64,000 nucleotides of DNA from Siphonodentalium dalli (Eukaryota; Mollusca; Scaphopoda; Gadilida; Siphonodentaliidae): positions 143,052,351 through 143,116,350 of the forward strand of contig CP136062.1 of the NCBI GenBank assembly GCA_032622095.1, given 5' to 3'. The position numbers and the translations under genes were made by a program. Shown here piece after piece: positions 11,518 to 24,100 of the stretch. The notes beneath the pieces are model-generated. The model was not told the origin of the DNA. It made no database searches and saw nothing but the letters and a program-made list of their open reading frames with translations. Position 1 is the stretch's first letter; each line of letters begins with the position of its first letter.

Positions 11518-11806
11518 GGCAATACCCTCAATAATAGACTCCTTAACCACAGCAGAATTATGGGTAACTTTTCAGGATTTAGTTGGAAATAGGGCTTGTT
11601 GCCATTCATCGGAAAGCTCTCACCCATGGCAGAATTATGGGTAACTTTTCAGGATTTAGTAGGAAATAGGGCTTGTTGCCATTCATCGGAAAGCTCTCGG
11701 TGAGAGCTTTCCAATGAATGGCAACAAGCCATATTTCCAACTGAATCCTGAAAAGTTACCCATAATTCTGCTCTGGTTAAGGAGTTGATTATTTAGGGCA
11801 TTACTG
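11518..11806. mobile_element. Palindromic MITE, CAGTAATGCCC family, with internal duplication
   Basis: Left text AATAGACTCCTTAACCACAG, right terminus GGGCATTACTG followed by TA. The left half is tandemly repeated (GCAGAATTATGGGTAACTTT at about 11551 and 11630), so this copy is longer than the simple 150-180 bp members. Confidence 0.65.
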
Positions 11807-11959
11807 TACTTCGCATGTGCATTGTTGCAAGTATATGCCATGGATACATGAGTGGGTATAACACACTAAGTTTCTTACATCTCGCCGCTAATTACTAATG
11901 GATATATTTAAAAATTATTGCTACAGTTTCCATCATTCAGCAATAGAAATAGCGTGTAA

Positions 11960-12299
11960 CAGTAAGTAATCGACCCCTTAACCACAGCAGAATTATGGGT
12001 AACTTTTCAGGATTTTGTCGGAAATATGGCTTGTTGCCATTCATCGGAAAGCTCTCGTGAGAGCTTTCCAATGAATGGCAACAAGCCATATTTCCAACTG
12101 TATCCTGAAAAGTTACCCATAATTCTTCTCTGGTTAAGGAGTTGATTATTTAGGGCATTACTGTACTTGTTGCCATTCATCGGAAAGCTCTCAGGGAGAG
12201 CTTTCCGGTGAATGGCAACAAGCCATATTTCCAACTAAATCCTGAAAAGTTACCCATAATTCTGCTGTGGTTAAGGGGTCAATTACTTGGGCATTACTG
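11960..12299. mobile_element. Palindromic MITE pair, CAGTAATGCCC family
   Basis: Starts CAGTAAGTAATCGACC after TA and ends GGGCATTACTG. It contains two GCCATTCATCGGAAAGCTCT hairpins separated by an internal terminus GGGCATTACTG at about 12155, so it is two elements in tandem or one inserted in another. The right part and its flank are duplicated at 5950-6360. Confidence 0.65.
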
Positions 12300-12429
12300 A
12301 GAGGTCTCATGGTGATTATGAGCAAATATCTAATGGCAGCCCAAAATTTCAGAAGTAGGAATTGTGTGGGTCCAGTTCATAGATATTTCGCCAGGGGTGA
12401 TATTTACCAGCAGAGTTTATTTTATTTAA

Positions 12430-12540
12430 CCATTTCATGACCGGCGCTACGCTGGTGCAGCATTAAAGATCCTGTGCCAGAGCATTCTCTTATATATGCG
12501 AGTCTCCCATAGCGAGCCTCACATATATAAGAGAATGCAC
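12430..12540 (+). mobile_element. Hairpin-cassette MITE, half element
   Basis: TTAACCATTTCATGACCGG, then GCTGGTGCAGCATTAAAGAT, CCTGTGCCA and the hairpin GCATTCTCTTATATATGCGA...CATATATAAGAGAATGC. It matches the left half of the complete TTAA-flanked element at 13872-14081 read in the opposite sense. The second half is missing. Confidence 0.6.
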
Positions 12541-13867
12541 CACATTATTTCAGCAATTACATACACATAGATTTTTTATATGGTGGTAATCGTGGTATTT
12601 ACATGGATATTACCAAGAGAAGAAGCATAGTTGAAGAATCGTGAGTTCAAATGGGGTTTCTCAAGGTTGAAATTCCAGCACAAATGCAGAGATTTGAGAT
12701 GGAGCTCATGCGCCAGTATTCAAGTCCCTCTACTCTAGTGTTCCAACTAAACATGCAGACCTGATTAAACGTGCAGACACAAATAAAACATGCAGGGATA
12801 GTGCAGATCACTATCCCAGTGACAGGGGAAATATATGGCAGGACCAAGTGTACATGTATGTGTGTCAATACATAATAATTTATTAATAGTTGCATTTTCG
12901 ATACATTGAGAGCATTTTACCTCGTTTGAAAGATCGCAAGGGTTTAAAATTAAATCTGTATCCACTACCAAGGAGCTATTAACTAAGCCCATATCATACC
13001 TACTAATTATGAGATAGAGAAATTGCCTGGAATGCGCATACACCTACACCGGCATTTCCACAAGGATGCATCCTAACCAGTCTGTAAGATGGCTATTGGT
13101 ATGTCTGTTTCGGTGTCCCTCTTCCGCACAGTAGTCAAAACTAACAAACGTGACATAACAGATGAAGTTTGAAATAAAATACCGTGCTGTACCAATACAA
13201 TTAGTGCAAATGGTGCATGTTTATGTACAGCTGGCGTAAACAAATATGAAGCTGGCATCAACAGAGAAATAAGAAACACTTTGTGAACAAAACATAATCA
13301 AGTTACCGGTGGAGGGATCAAATAAAATAAAAGCGCAGACCCAAATAAGCAATGTGCAGGGTGGAAATTTTTTATGAAATTAATAAATGTGGATGCACGT
13401 TTATTTGAACACAAGAGTACTGATTTCTATGATTGAATATATTTCTGAAAAAAACCTGAAACAAATACACAAAACAAGACATAACATGACAAGGTAGTAT
13501 TATAATGTACATTGTAGGATACCACTACTGAGCACTAGGTTTCAGGTAAACAATAAGCACTTTCTACACTTTATTTACACAAAGTTTCTTTGGTCTTTGC
13601 CAGTTAGTGATGCAGAAAGGGTAGTCACCCCATAACAGCTACCACCCCTGGTAAAAGGTCCTGCTATGTTGGCGGGTCCTGCTGATTATGATATATTATG
13701 TTGGGGGTCAAAATGATGCTGTTAAGAAAAAGATTGGGGTCGTTTTGCAATAATTTGCACATCCATTGTTACAATGTTTGCAGATATGTTTACCTGCAAT
13801 CCATGAAGATAATGACAATTTATAAGAAATATGGTGACACTTGTTCTAACCGCATCATTTATCTCCA
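12541..13867. other. No recognised feature
   Basis: Non-coding. Several open frames of 65-92 codons overlap one another on the minus strand without a shared motif or splice signals, as expected in AT-rich sequence. Confidence 0.4.
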
Positions 13868-13871
13868 TTAA

Positions 13872-14081
13872 CCCTTCCATGAGGTGAGCTTCCTGAAATT
13901 TTGCAAACACCCTGTGCCAATGCATTCTCTTATATATGCGAGCCAAACATATATAAGTGAATATACTGGCCTTTAAAATATTTACCTTGACGTTGTAAGC
14001 CAGTGCATTCTCTTATATATTACAGAATGCATGGCACAGGATCTTTAATGCTGCACCAGCACAGCTCCTGTCATGAAAGGT
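13872..14081. mobile_element. TTAA-flanked hairpin MITE (piggyBac-like), CCCTTTCATGA ends
   Basis: Flanked by TTAA at 13868-13871 and 14082-14085. The terminal repeats are CCCTTCCATGAGG and, inverted, ACCTTTCATGACAGGAGCT. Inside are two hairpins with stem GCATTCTCTTATATA, separated by a spacer AATATTTACCTTGACG-TTGTAAGCC that recurs at 37490, 38395, 57730 and 57905. TTAA duplication with CCC termini is the hallmark of piggyBac-class elements. It has no coding capacity. Confidence 0.7.
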
Positions 14082-14199
14082 TTAACATCATAGCAAAATA
14101 GCAGGACCACATTTTAAATAGTTGTCTATGATATTCTTTGGCAATGTAACACTGGTGAGTTTATTATGAGTCCCATTTGTATCATGGCGATGCAGAAAG

Positions 14200-15070
14200 A
14201 GTATAGATAGGAAAGACAGGCCTTAAAATATGGTGCTGGACATTTGCAGAATGAGATGCCCAGAGGGTGAATTTAATGACGCTACCCCCGAAATTTGGTT
14301 TTTTAGTTTAGTTTCTCTATATCCTGCTATATCCTGCTATGGCCGAAGACACAATGCATAATCGAGATAAATCTGTGTCTAGATCTCTCAAAGCAGATGA
14401 GGACATGCATATTGAGGTCCTCAGAGGGTGAATTTAGTGATGCTAGCTCATTGCACGGTAGCAGCACTAAATTCACCTTCTTGGGACCTCATCTGAAATA
14501 TCTTCAGAGAATCAGGGTTTTATCTTTGTAGAATCAGTGGTTTATTCGGAGTTCAAATAAACGATCATACAGTATGAAGAGGCGTTTGGTAGAATAATCA
14601 TTTTATTTGGGGAATCACTGCTGGATAATTCTGGCAGAATAGCATATCAATTTTGAGTGATTAAAGTATACAGAGCTCCCAGTTTTTGAAAGCACCGATA
14701 CTCCTCGATTGTAGGAGAGACATTGTTCCCTTAGAATTATGCCCACCTACGATATATTAAATATATTTAATAAGATCTCAATTTTTTTTTACCCAAATCT
14801 CAAGCATTTAGGTTTGTGTCCAGCTTCCGAAGCTGCCAGTTTGAATTAGTCCAATGATTAAGGACCCTGCTTGTGTCGCAAAAATACACCCAAATCTAAT
14901 AAAAATCCAATATTTGAGTAATTCCTTTCTGAAACTCTATATATTTCTTTAGACAATGGTGCTAAAATATCTTTAAAATCTTCGGAGAATCAGAGTTTGT
15001 TTCGGAGAATCAGAATTTGGTCTTTGGAGAATCAGAGGTTTATTCGGAGAGTCAGATTAAACAATTCTAC
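14200..15070. repeat. Palindromic repeat family with CAGAGGGTGAATTTA
   Basis: CCCAGAGGGTGAATTTAATG at about 14260 is followed by a palindrome at 14390-14500: GAGGTCCTCAGAGGGTGAAT ... ATTCACCTTCTTGGGACCTC. The same core recurs at 55905-56120. From about 14510 to 15060 there are direct repeats of GGAGAATCAGAGTTT-like text. Terminal boundaries are unclear. Confidence 0.55.
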
Positions 15071-15560
15071 AGTGTGATCATGTGCTTGATATCCACTTTG
15101 AATATAATAAAAGATTAACGGCTTATGTTATCGTGTTATGTTTTCATATATTTGACTAAAATTTTAACCTCTAGATCCATCACAAATGCCTCAATAAGCA
15201 TGAAACTACACCCGTTTATCACACAATAAAATAAGGTACCTCAAAAGTGATGCTTGCATGTTTAAGAATTTGATGTGATAATATTTATATCTGAAAAAGA
15301 ATGTGGCAACTGTGATATAAACAATCTATCTGTAAAGTTAACAACAATATAAACAACAACTTTTGAATAATGGGAATGACTAGAATGCTGGAAATGTAAG
15401 AAAAGTATAACAAAGGAAGAAAGACAAATATATACATCAGTGCAAGCATAAATCTTGAGTCAATAATATTAGCACCATCCATGAGTACTTTGGGACACAG
15501 TATGTATAATTATGCAGTTGTTACCACAGGGGCACATCGATAAAACAAGTAAAATATAAA
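15071..15560. other. No recognised feature
   Basis: AT-rich non-coding sequence between two repeats. Confidence 0.4.
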
Positions 15561-16079
15561 CAATACATATTTAATAAGGGAGTTAACTTTTCAGATAGCT
15601 CCTCACTTCCAACGGCCATAATTCACAAACACCTGAACACGATTCTTAAAATTCCAACACCCATTGATTGAGTAAAAGCTATATTTTCCAATTATACTAC
15701 ACAATTCTAGGATAAACTGTTCCAAAACTTCGAAAACAGACACAAAAATCAGAGAGAGCACCGGCTGATGGGTACCTTGATTGCAAAGGAGAAAATATAT
15801 CATCCATTTCAAAGTCTATATTTATCGATAAAAACCCCACCTTGTGTACAAAAAATCTTTAAGTATTGATAGATCTGACGGCACTCTCTGTGATTTTTGT
15901 GTTCAGCATCAGTTTTGGAACAGTTTGTTCTAGATTTGTGTTGTATAATTGGAAAATATAGCTTTTACACCATCGACGGGGGATGGAATTTTAAGAATCG
16001 GTTCAGGCGTTTGTGAATTATGGCTATTAGAAGTGAAGAGGTATCTGAAAAGTGAACTCTGTTATTAAATATGTATTGA
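15561..16079. repeat. Long palindrome, ~200-bp arms, ~117-bp centre
   Basis: The left arm 15561-15762 (CAATACATATTTAATAAGGG ... CAGAGAGAGCACC) is the inverse of the right arm 15879-16079 (GGCACTCTCTGTGATTTTTG ... TATTAAATATGTATTG), with small gaps and mismatches. The arms contain CCATAATTCACAAACACCTG and its inverse. Pairing weakens beyond the arms. No copy of this family was recognised elsewhere in the window, and no target duplication was confirmed. Confidence 0.7.
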
Positions 16080-17001
16080 TTATCGCTGCACTTGTTTTAA
16101 ACTGATATATTTTTTAATTGAAATTTTACTCGTTTTAATGACATGTCCCTGGGTTGTTACTGGACAATTCTGCGATTAAAATTGGCAGTTCTAGGGAACA
16201 TATAAATGGTGCTCTTTTTGTCACTAAATATTTTAACAAGACTCTGATTGTCCCTTCTCTCAAGTACCAGTATAGACGAGTCGGAGCTGTCACATTGAAA
16301 TTGAAAAGATATGTTCAATTGAAATCAACATGAAAGGCTGTTCTGTCATTGTTTCAATATCTATCAACAATTCAAACAGACCCCTGATAAATTTCAAAAC
16401 TTGATAACAGGATTGGTCACAAATCTAAGTAACTCCTTAAAAGAAGTAAGTCCCCCCCCCCCATAAATGATAATAAGCGACTCTGATTTCATCAAGATCC
16501 AGCTGGAAGTTCCAATTATGTTAGAGTGTAGTTCATATTTATTTGGTCACGTGACCTGGAAATGCAAGATGGCTGCCAGGCACCTGGAAATCCAAGATGG
16601 CTGCCAAATTGACCAAATTATCCATTTTTTAATAGTTTTTCGATCATAAACTATAAAGAGGTGCCAAATAGAAGAATGTGAATCAAAACAAAATCAATAA
16701 CATTATGTGGCCGATATTTCGCCCAGTCAGGTTATAGCCATTTAACATTTTGATGGTAGTTAGGCCTGTCGGTTTCAAAAGGTTAATGTATTAGTGTTTT
16801 CTAACAAATTTTCCAGTTGTACAGCACTTGTACAGCCAACAGCATTTGTAAAATTTGATCTGATAAAAAATATTTAGTTGTAGCCGGATCTGGAAACCAG
16901 AATACATCATTAATGCAGGCTATACTATGTTTGATCCACAAAATGTCAGTTTGAATACAAATACAAGGCACTTGTGTCACACCAAGCCTTAGTATCTACC
17001 T
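16080..17001 (-). other. Probable PCED1 3' untranslated region and downstream flank
   Basis: This is the sequence 3' of the PCED1 stop codon on the minus strand. It has no coding signature. A duplicated short segment (TGCAAGATGGCTGCCA and TCCAAGATGGCTGCCA) lies near 16562-16600. An AATAAA hexamer on the minus strand at 16538-16543 is a candidate poly-A signal. Confidence 0.4.
16538..16543 (-). terminator. Candidate poly-A signal AATAAA for PCED1
   Basis: Minus-strand AATAAA about 460 nt after the PCED1 stop codon. An ATTAAA variant lies nearer, around 16628. In AT-rich DNA such hexamers are common, so only transcript data would decide. Confidence 0.3.
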
Positions 17002-18154
17002 TCACCACCCGTTCATAGGACGATTGACGCCCTGTCCAAATTGAGCATAAGGATTGTGCCGATTCGCTGGATTCCTCGAATCAACGAAATGACCTGTGGT
17101 TTCTTGATTATTATATGGTGACCACACAAATCCGGCAGCCACCACATTGTTGTTAGACATGATCTGTGCAGTGTTCATCGAGGCAGGAAAGATATCACGA
17201 CCTTGACCTTGATAAAAGTCATACCCTTGAGGAGGAATCTGATGTGATTGAAGGGACGCAATTCTGTTTTGATGAGCATTGTTGATGAAGTAGTTGTAGT
17301 TGTAGGTAGGTTCTATCAAAGGTGGATTGCAATTTCTCTGGCCACCACCATTTTTGTCCATGTAATAGTCAACACTATCAGATCTATCTAATTGAACTGA
17401 CTCCATTGACCGATCCATTGCTTGTACATTGCGATCATAACTGGCATTCGAATCGCCACTTGGTCTTCTGGATGGTGGCTTTGAACCAATCCACACCCGC
17501 CTTTCCTCTGTGTATATTTCTTGAGGGCTTTTCCTTGATTTATCCTTTTCCTCAATCAACGTAACACGCCTTCTGTCCCTATTTTTGTTATTCTGCTCTG
17601 GCCCCAGTCTGTGACCTATATCAGAGGCCATTTTCTCTATAATCATCATTTTTTCAGGCACATGTACCCTGTCATAACTGTCCTTCCCACCATCCTTCAA
17701 TGGAACTCGCTTTGGTAAAACATTTCCATTGATATCCTTGCTAATGGTTTCAGCACTCTTCCTTTTGACGCGCCCAGGAAGAACTGCTCCCCAAGCCTCT
17801 CCAGTATGCGTCAGCACTAAATTTGTAATCCTTCTATGTGCTGTTGAATCCCAATGAACGCCATCACCAGCTCGACTTTGAAGTTTGTGACGCAGATAGT
17901 AATGTAGGTCAAGGACATCAAATCCATGATTTTGAACGATGCTGCGTGTGAAATAGTTTGCTTCTAGTATATCTAGACGGAGAGTGTCACTTAGAAATTC
18001 CACTTCTGGGATGAGAAATCCGCCTCTCGCTTCCTTAGATATTGGTAGTGTGGTATTCCACATGACCAGGCAGTCATTGCGGAGAGACTGCTCCAGACGA
18101 GTAAACAGTTTCTCCAGGTTCACCTTGTATTGTGCGACGCTCTGTGGGCCATAT
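17002..18154 (-). CDS. PCED1: PCED1 terminal coding exon 4
   Basis: 1,153 bp after an ACATTTCAG acceptor. Its first base completes the arginine codon of exon 3. It encodes the C-terminal half of the esterase domain (YGPQSVAQYKVNLEKLF, RGGFLIPE, HGFDVLDLHYYLRH, DGVHW) and then a long polar tail with clusters such as NRDRRRV and NYNYF, ending PMNGW and TGA. The open frame continues 10 codons into the intron, so the exon start rests on the splice site and on the family alignment. Confidence 0.93.
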
Positions 18155-21100
18155 CTGAAATGTATTAATGTGAAAAATATCACATTTAGCTAAAAAAAAA
18201 AGTATTTCAGTGTTTCAAACTTATTCAATACTGAATACTTATTGAATTCTCAGGTCTTTCCAGTACAGAAATCATTTCAGCTGAACTATGCAAAATTATT
18301 AATATTTTGTCCCTTATTTAGACAGATTGCTGCTTGATAAACATTTGGCTATCTTTCTGCCAACAGGTCAAATCTCTCATCCGATCGTCACCAAACTTCA
18401 TATATATCTTCAAGGTGACCTCCAGAAAGTGCCATCAAATTTTTCGTTAAAAAACATGGCCGCCAGCAGCCATCATGGATTTCAAATATCAATCCATCGG
18501 CACACCCTGCAGGATGCATATATTGGAGAATTGTCTTGAAAATTTAGTCAGCTTTTAAGAGGCATCTTTCATTTTATCATCGGTGGATTGATGGTTCATT
18601 TATATGGTGTTATAGGTAGATTAATTATGTTTTGGCTTCGGTCAATAAACCCCATTCTCTGATTATTTTGAGAAACAAGTACATTTTACCTAGCTTTATT
18701 TGTTGGCTTATGTAATAAAATACTGTTTTTTGACAGCAGCCTACAAAAGCTCTATCACATGCTGTGTTAATTACGCCTGCTGTCCAGATACGCGATTTCT
18801 TGTCTCCCGTTGAGGTGACTACACTTTTGTTTCTCGGACTTTATTGTTATTAATGAGAGTTTGTAGATAATAATTAATAGTGTCAGACCCACAAAATTAA
18901 AAACCCACAAAAAAGTCATAAGTTGCTATTAAAACACCAAAATTGATAGCAACATAATTAAAGCCATTCTAGACTAGTTAATTATCATGATAAAAATGTA
19001 AAATAACTAGAGGTGTGACTGTCCCAATGGGACTACGGATACCCCCCTGTTTTTAAAATACTAAGATGCTTCACATGTCAGTAAACATTTAGTTAAAATA
19101 ATAAAATAACAGTTCCCATTGCAGGTGTACAACCATAACCCTAATCTTAAACCTATTGACCGAAAAATGTAGGAATAAAAGCTTGGACAAAATTATGCAT
19201 GTTGCGAAAAAATTTCTAAGTAAAAAAAGGGGAATAACTCCACACAAAAAATGTCGGACAGACGTCATAATCGCAGGTGCACAGGTTTCCATGGTACTAA
19301 ATATCAGTGCCAAGATTAAAAAACAATGACCGAAAAATGTAGGAATAAAAGCTCGGACAAAATTATGCATGTTGCAAAAATATTTTTCTAAGTCGAAAAA
19401 GGGGGATAACTCCACCAAAAAATGTTGGACAGACGTCATAATCGCAGGTGCACAAGTTCCCATGGTACTAAATATCTGTGCCACTTTTTTTAAAAATTGA
19501 CCGAAAAATGTAGGAATAAAAGCTCGGACAAAAGTATACATGTTGCGAAAATTTCTAAGTTAAAAAAGGGGGGATAACTCCACCAAAAACGACTGAGAAA
19601 AATTCCGGACAAATTTGTGTCCACGGACGGACGACGGACAGACAAGCTGACTCCAGTATACCCCCCTAACTTCGTTGCGGGGGGGGGGTATAATAAGTAT
19701 TGCCTGGCTGACTCTAGAACCCATGTACAGGGGTTCCCGAAGCAATGGTACAGTAGGTAAGAGGGCAAAATCTTGAGGGAACTTTCCAAAAATCATTTTT
19801 GTGCAAGCAAGCATACCACAATATCACACTGCACAATCAATGCTGGGAAATACAAACAAGGTTCTTACCTGCTGATATCCCAGAGACAAGAATTCATCAT
19901 GATGGCATCTGGTTTTGGTCCCTCCTGTATGTCCTTGATGATGGACTGGACGTACTTGTTATAACATCTCGTGACGAAATAGAATCTGATGAGATAGAAG
20001 TCTGTGACATACTGCCTCACCTCACGGTAGTTCACTCCATTTGTCATCTCACCTTTCCTACCTCCTTCAACCAGCTCATCATTCTCAAAGGAGTATTCAC
20101 CCTGATAAGATAGAAAGAATAATTAATGAAGGGGTTGGCCACGTTCAATGACAGACATTGATTAGTTCCTTAAAACTGCTGCTAAAGTTGTTGGAAATGG
20201 ATAATATGGGAAAGTACAGGTAGGCCTCAGAAAGATGAAAAAATATTGTATTTTTAAAACATACTGACATTCTCTCTAAACTGGTTAGATATTCAGCCAT
20301 TCAGGTACAGCTATTAGTGCCATATCTGAGTTGTATGTGATTAGAAATTCAGAAGATAATACACCCAGTTATGTTTCTCTCACCAGTGTAAAAATGATAC
20401 ATAAAATATTGGATTTTAGGTAAAAAATATTGGTATACAACTTGTATGGTAAAATGATCCACATGTTATGCAATAAATCATGTACCAACACGAAGGCTTA
20501 GACATAAGAAATTGAATCAGAATAAAAAAAATTTTAAAGTATAAATTATAATAATAATAATATAATTTAATATAATATAATAATGAACAATTTCAAACTT
20601 TCAATCATGGTATACATCATTTCCCCTTTAAGTTTGGTGGATTATGAATTCTTTCTAATTAACCAAGAGCAACCTGGGTAGCTATGAAGCTATTAAATCT
20701 ATTTAAAAGTGCAATGGAAAATAATTGTAATACACCAGCTTGTGTGAGGCACTCTATAATATATACAAGCAAGTATGTCCCAATGAGACTGAGGAGTTCT
20801 CCAACATAATCATAGGGACCACAAATCGGGAATCCACATTAAAATATTAGACACAAAATAGTAATTATAAAATTTCAAAAAAAAATTCAAGTCGGAATTG
20901 ATAATGAATCAGCAACCTTGGACCTACATTTGATCAATCGAGAAATTGCAGATCATGTTGTTTCATCTTGGTGAAATTGTGAGGATTTTCAAAAATTGTT
21001 TACCCTTTCTATATACTAAGGCCAAAACAAAAAATTCTCTGTTTCCAATAACATTGGGAAAATTTTCCAGACACACAAGCAGGGATTTTTTTTGCGCAAA

Positions 21101-24100
21101 CATAATTTTTTTTAAACCTTTCAGCCATAAGTGATATAATAGTGTAGTCACGGTGCCATGGAATATGGCAGATCCATGTGTATTGAAAATAAGCCAAGCA
21201 TGTTTAAAGCATTGGATGAAAACATGTTGTCCCTTGTTCATTCACTCTGCAGTTAGATCTCTCCTTATTTTTGCTTTTGGGATTGGGAAAACGATAAATA
21301 TTCAAATTGACAATCTAACAGGTAACTAACTATATTGACTAGCTTTCTGGAGAAAATTGAAAAAAAAATTGAGGCAGGCAAGAAAAATCTCTGCCAGGCA
21401 GGGTGGTGGTATCAGTTTTTGTTTTGTTGCCTAAATACTCATTGATCAGTACTGAGTAGTTACGGTATTCCCCAGGAAGTGTTCAGATAATAAGTTCCAA
21501 AAACAAATTTTTTAACTTATTATCTGAATATTCCCCTCCAATAAATAGGACTCCTTCTGCAATTTTATTATCTGTCGTCTGTTATTGTTTCTGAACACCC
21601 CTCAAGATGAATAGTAGACAATTCCAAAATATACTTTTATAACTAACTGGGAGAATCCATTTAGTATTGAAAGGTAGTGTTCAAACGATTAGTCGACAAA
21701 TAATCGTCGACGCTGGTTTTTCGGGTAATCGACTCTAACTTCCACAGTCGACTAGTCGAAATACAGTATCTATTCTCATCAGCTGGCCTTGACAATGCAT
21801 GGTTTCACTAAATGTGGGTCAGAAAAGCAGCAAAGATAGCTAGTCTATGTTCAAGAAGCTTTCCAAAGTCCAAACATATGTCCTAATGTCGAGCTTGACA
21901 TAGAACTACGCCGAAATTCGCCAATGCGATAATTCAAGTTAACCATTATCATTACAAGAGCAGTAACTCTATATTTGACTTCTAAAAAGTACGTGGTCCA
22001 TAAACAGTAAATATTAGGTCGCGGCGTACTTGACCGACGTCTCACGCATGTTCCAGGTTAATGCCACGTGGTCTTTGCATTGCGTCATTTAGTTTCTACG
22101 CTCGCGCACATTTCATACTCCCTATACCGCGGACGCAAAAATTCGTAGTGCGCATTTCTAACCAACACAGGCAAAGAGGGAGGGGCTTCCACAAAAGTGT
22201 TCGTCGACACTAACTGAGTCTAACTCTCTGCTTGCTACGTACGCCTTACAGAAGTTTTGGCAACTTACAAAGTAGGCCTATGTACACATCGTATATATAA
22301 TCATTAATAATTATAATGTGTGTCACACAGTATGTGTGCCACACAGTGTGTGTGCACGTTTTCTTTTGTTTTGTTTTTTATTTTGAGCTGACTCTGAGAC
22401 TGAGTATCGTTTATTTTCTATACACTGGCAGGGAAGTATTTATTTGATTTCATGATTAACAGAAAATCCCTCAATTATTTCCTCAATTATTTATTCTCAT
22501 TATCATCGTAGATTCGTAGGGAACTTATTTGCGATCGGTGGGTTTCTAGAGCACCGGTTCATTTGCAACAAAACCACGTGACGTGTCACGTGATTCAATT
22601 CTCCGATCACAGTAGAGGGTAAATAGTGTGATGATGGCACGGAATTTGTAATTTTCTTTCACATGTGCTTCATTAGTATAAGGTTGGTGATGTATTTGGC
22701 CGACTAGTCGACGTCGACTCGACTTTTGGTGTTCGACTAGTCGACTCCAGAATCCCAGAGTCGTTTGAACACTATTGAAAGGGTTAAACTTTGATTTTCA
22801 CTGACTGATTACAAAATTACATGTGCACAAATTTCACTGATGATTAATCTTTGTGGCATGTTTCAATGAAAAGAACAGAATAGAAAATGAAGGCCGGAAT
22901 ACAATTTTATACCCAATTTGTTGCAGTTGGAATACATTTGACAATAATGAAATGCAGTTTACCTTTGCTTTCAAGTTCTGTTCAGTTAAATATTTATTTT
23001 TCTGTAACAGTAGCACTATGTCTTTGTAAATAGCTCTCTGGACTGAAAAAGAGTGAAGAGTAGATAGAGATGATTACTTATCATATAACCCTTGAATTTG
23101 TATGCAGAACAAAATCTGTTAACCCTTTACCCAATAGAACGGCCCTGTGCCAATGCATTCTCTTATATATGCGAGTCGACCATAGGTCGCCTCGCAAATA
23201 TAAGAGAATGCATTGGCTTAACACATTAAAAATTATAAAATTGTTAAAGAATGTAAGAAAAAATGGTAAAAAGTGTTAAAAAAAGATTTTGTTTAGGCCA
23301 ATGCATTCTCTTATATATGCGAGGCGACCTATGGTCGACTCGCATATATAAGAGAATGCATTGGCACAGGGCATAACTGTAACTATCACAATGTGGTCAA
23401 GGAGCCAGTTCCAATGATATCCATATTTGTATGGTTCTATTGAGACAGACCGAAGATATTTTAGGCTGTTGAAGCTTTATTTGGCCGGTTTTGGCCGTTT
23501 TGTTGGGTAAAGGGTTAATAGTAAAATATGAATATAAACCCCGATTGCAACACCTTCCACATTACCAGGGCCAGGATCTAGGTCACCAATCTAAGTGGTG
23601 TTTTTAAATTTGTTTATAAGATTCAGTAATGCCCTAAGTAGTCGACTCCTTAACCACAGCAGAATTATGGCTTGTTGCCATTCATCAGAAAGCTCTCAGT
23701 GAGAGCTTTCCAATGAATGGCAACAAGCCATATTTCCGACTAAATCCTTAAAAGTAGTAAAATGCCGCTAGGCCACATGTTCCTGGAATAAGGTAGCTTG
23801 GTTGACCTGTGGCATTTTTATAGATGAAAAATTAGATTCTGGAAACAATCATTGAATCAAATTTGCTTCCAACAGTCTATGTAAAACCTAGTTTTATTTT
23901 ATTAGAATATTAGACACCAGAATAATCATTAAATTCTAAGTCTATGAAGTTATCATCAGGAAACCAAAATAGACGACCAAAAAGTCAACAAGGGTCATAA
24001 CTCAGGTAAAATGAGTGGAATGAACCAAAATTTGAACCAACATTTCATGTGGGTATTAATCCACATACAAATTTGAAAACTATCAGATAATTAAAACTAT

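Noticed and set aside
12765-13043. Overlapping minus-strand frames that might be exons
   Set aside because: No conserved motif, and the candidate splice sites do not join the frames into a recognisable product.
19089-19541. 150-codon minus-strand frame with internal repeats
   Set aside because: The protein repeat simply mirrors the ~170-bp monomers of the Helitron-like array.
20963-21241. 92-codon minus-strand open frame in PCED1 intron 2
   Set aside because: No family motif recognised and it lies between well-supported exons with a continuous splice phase that does not need it.
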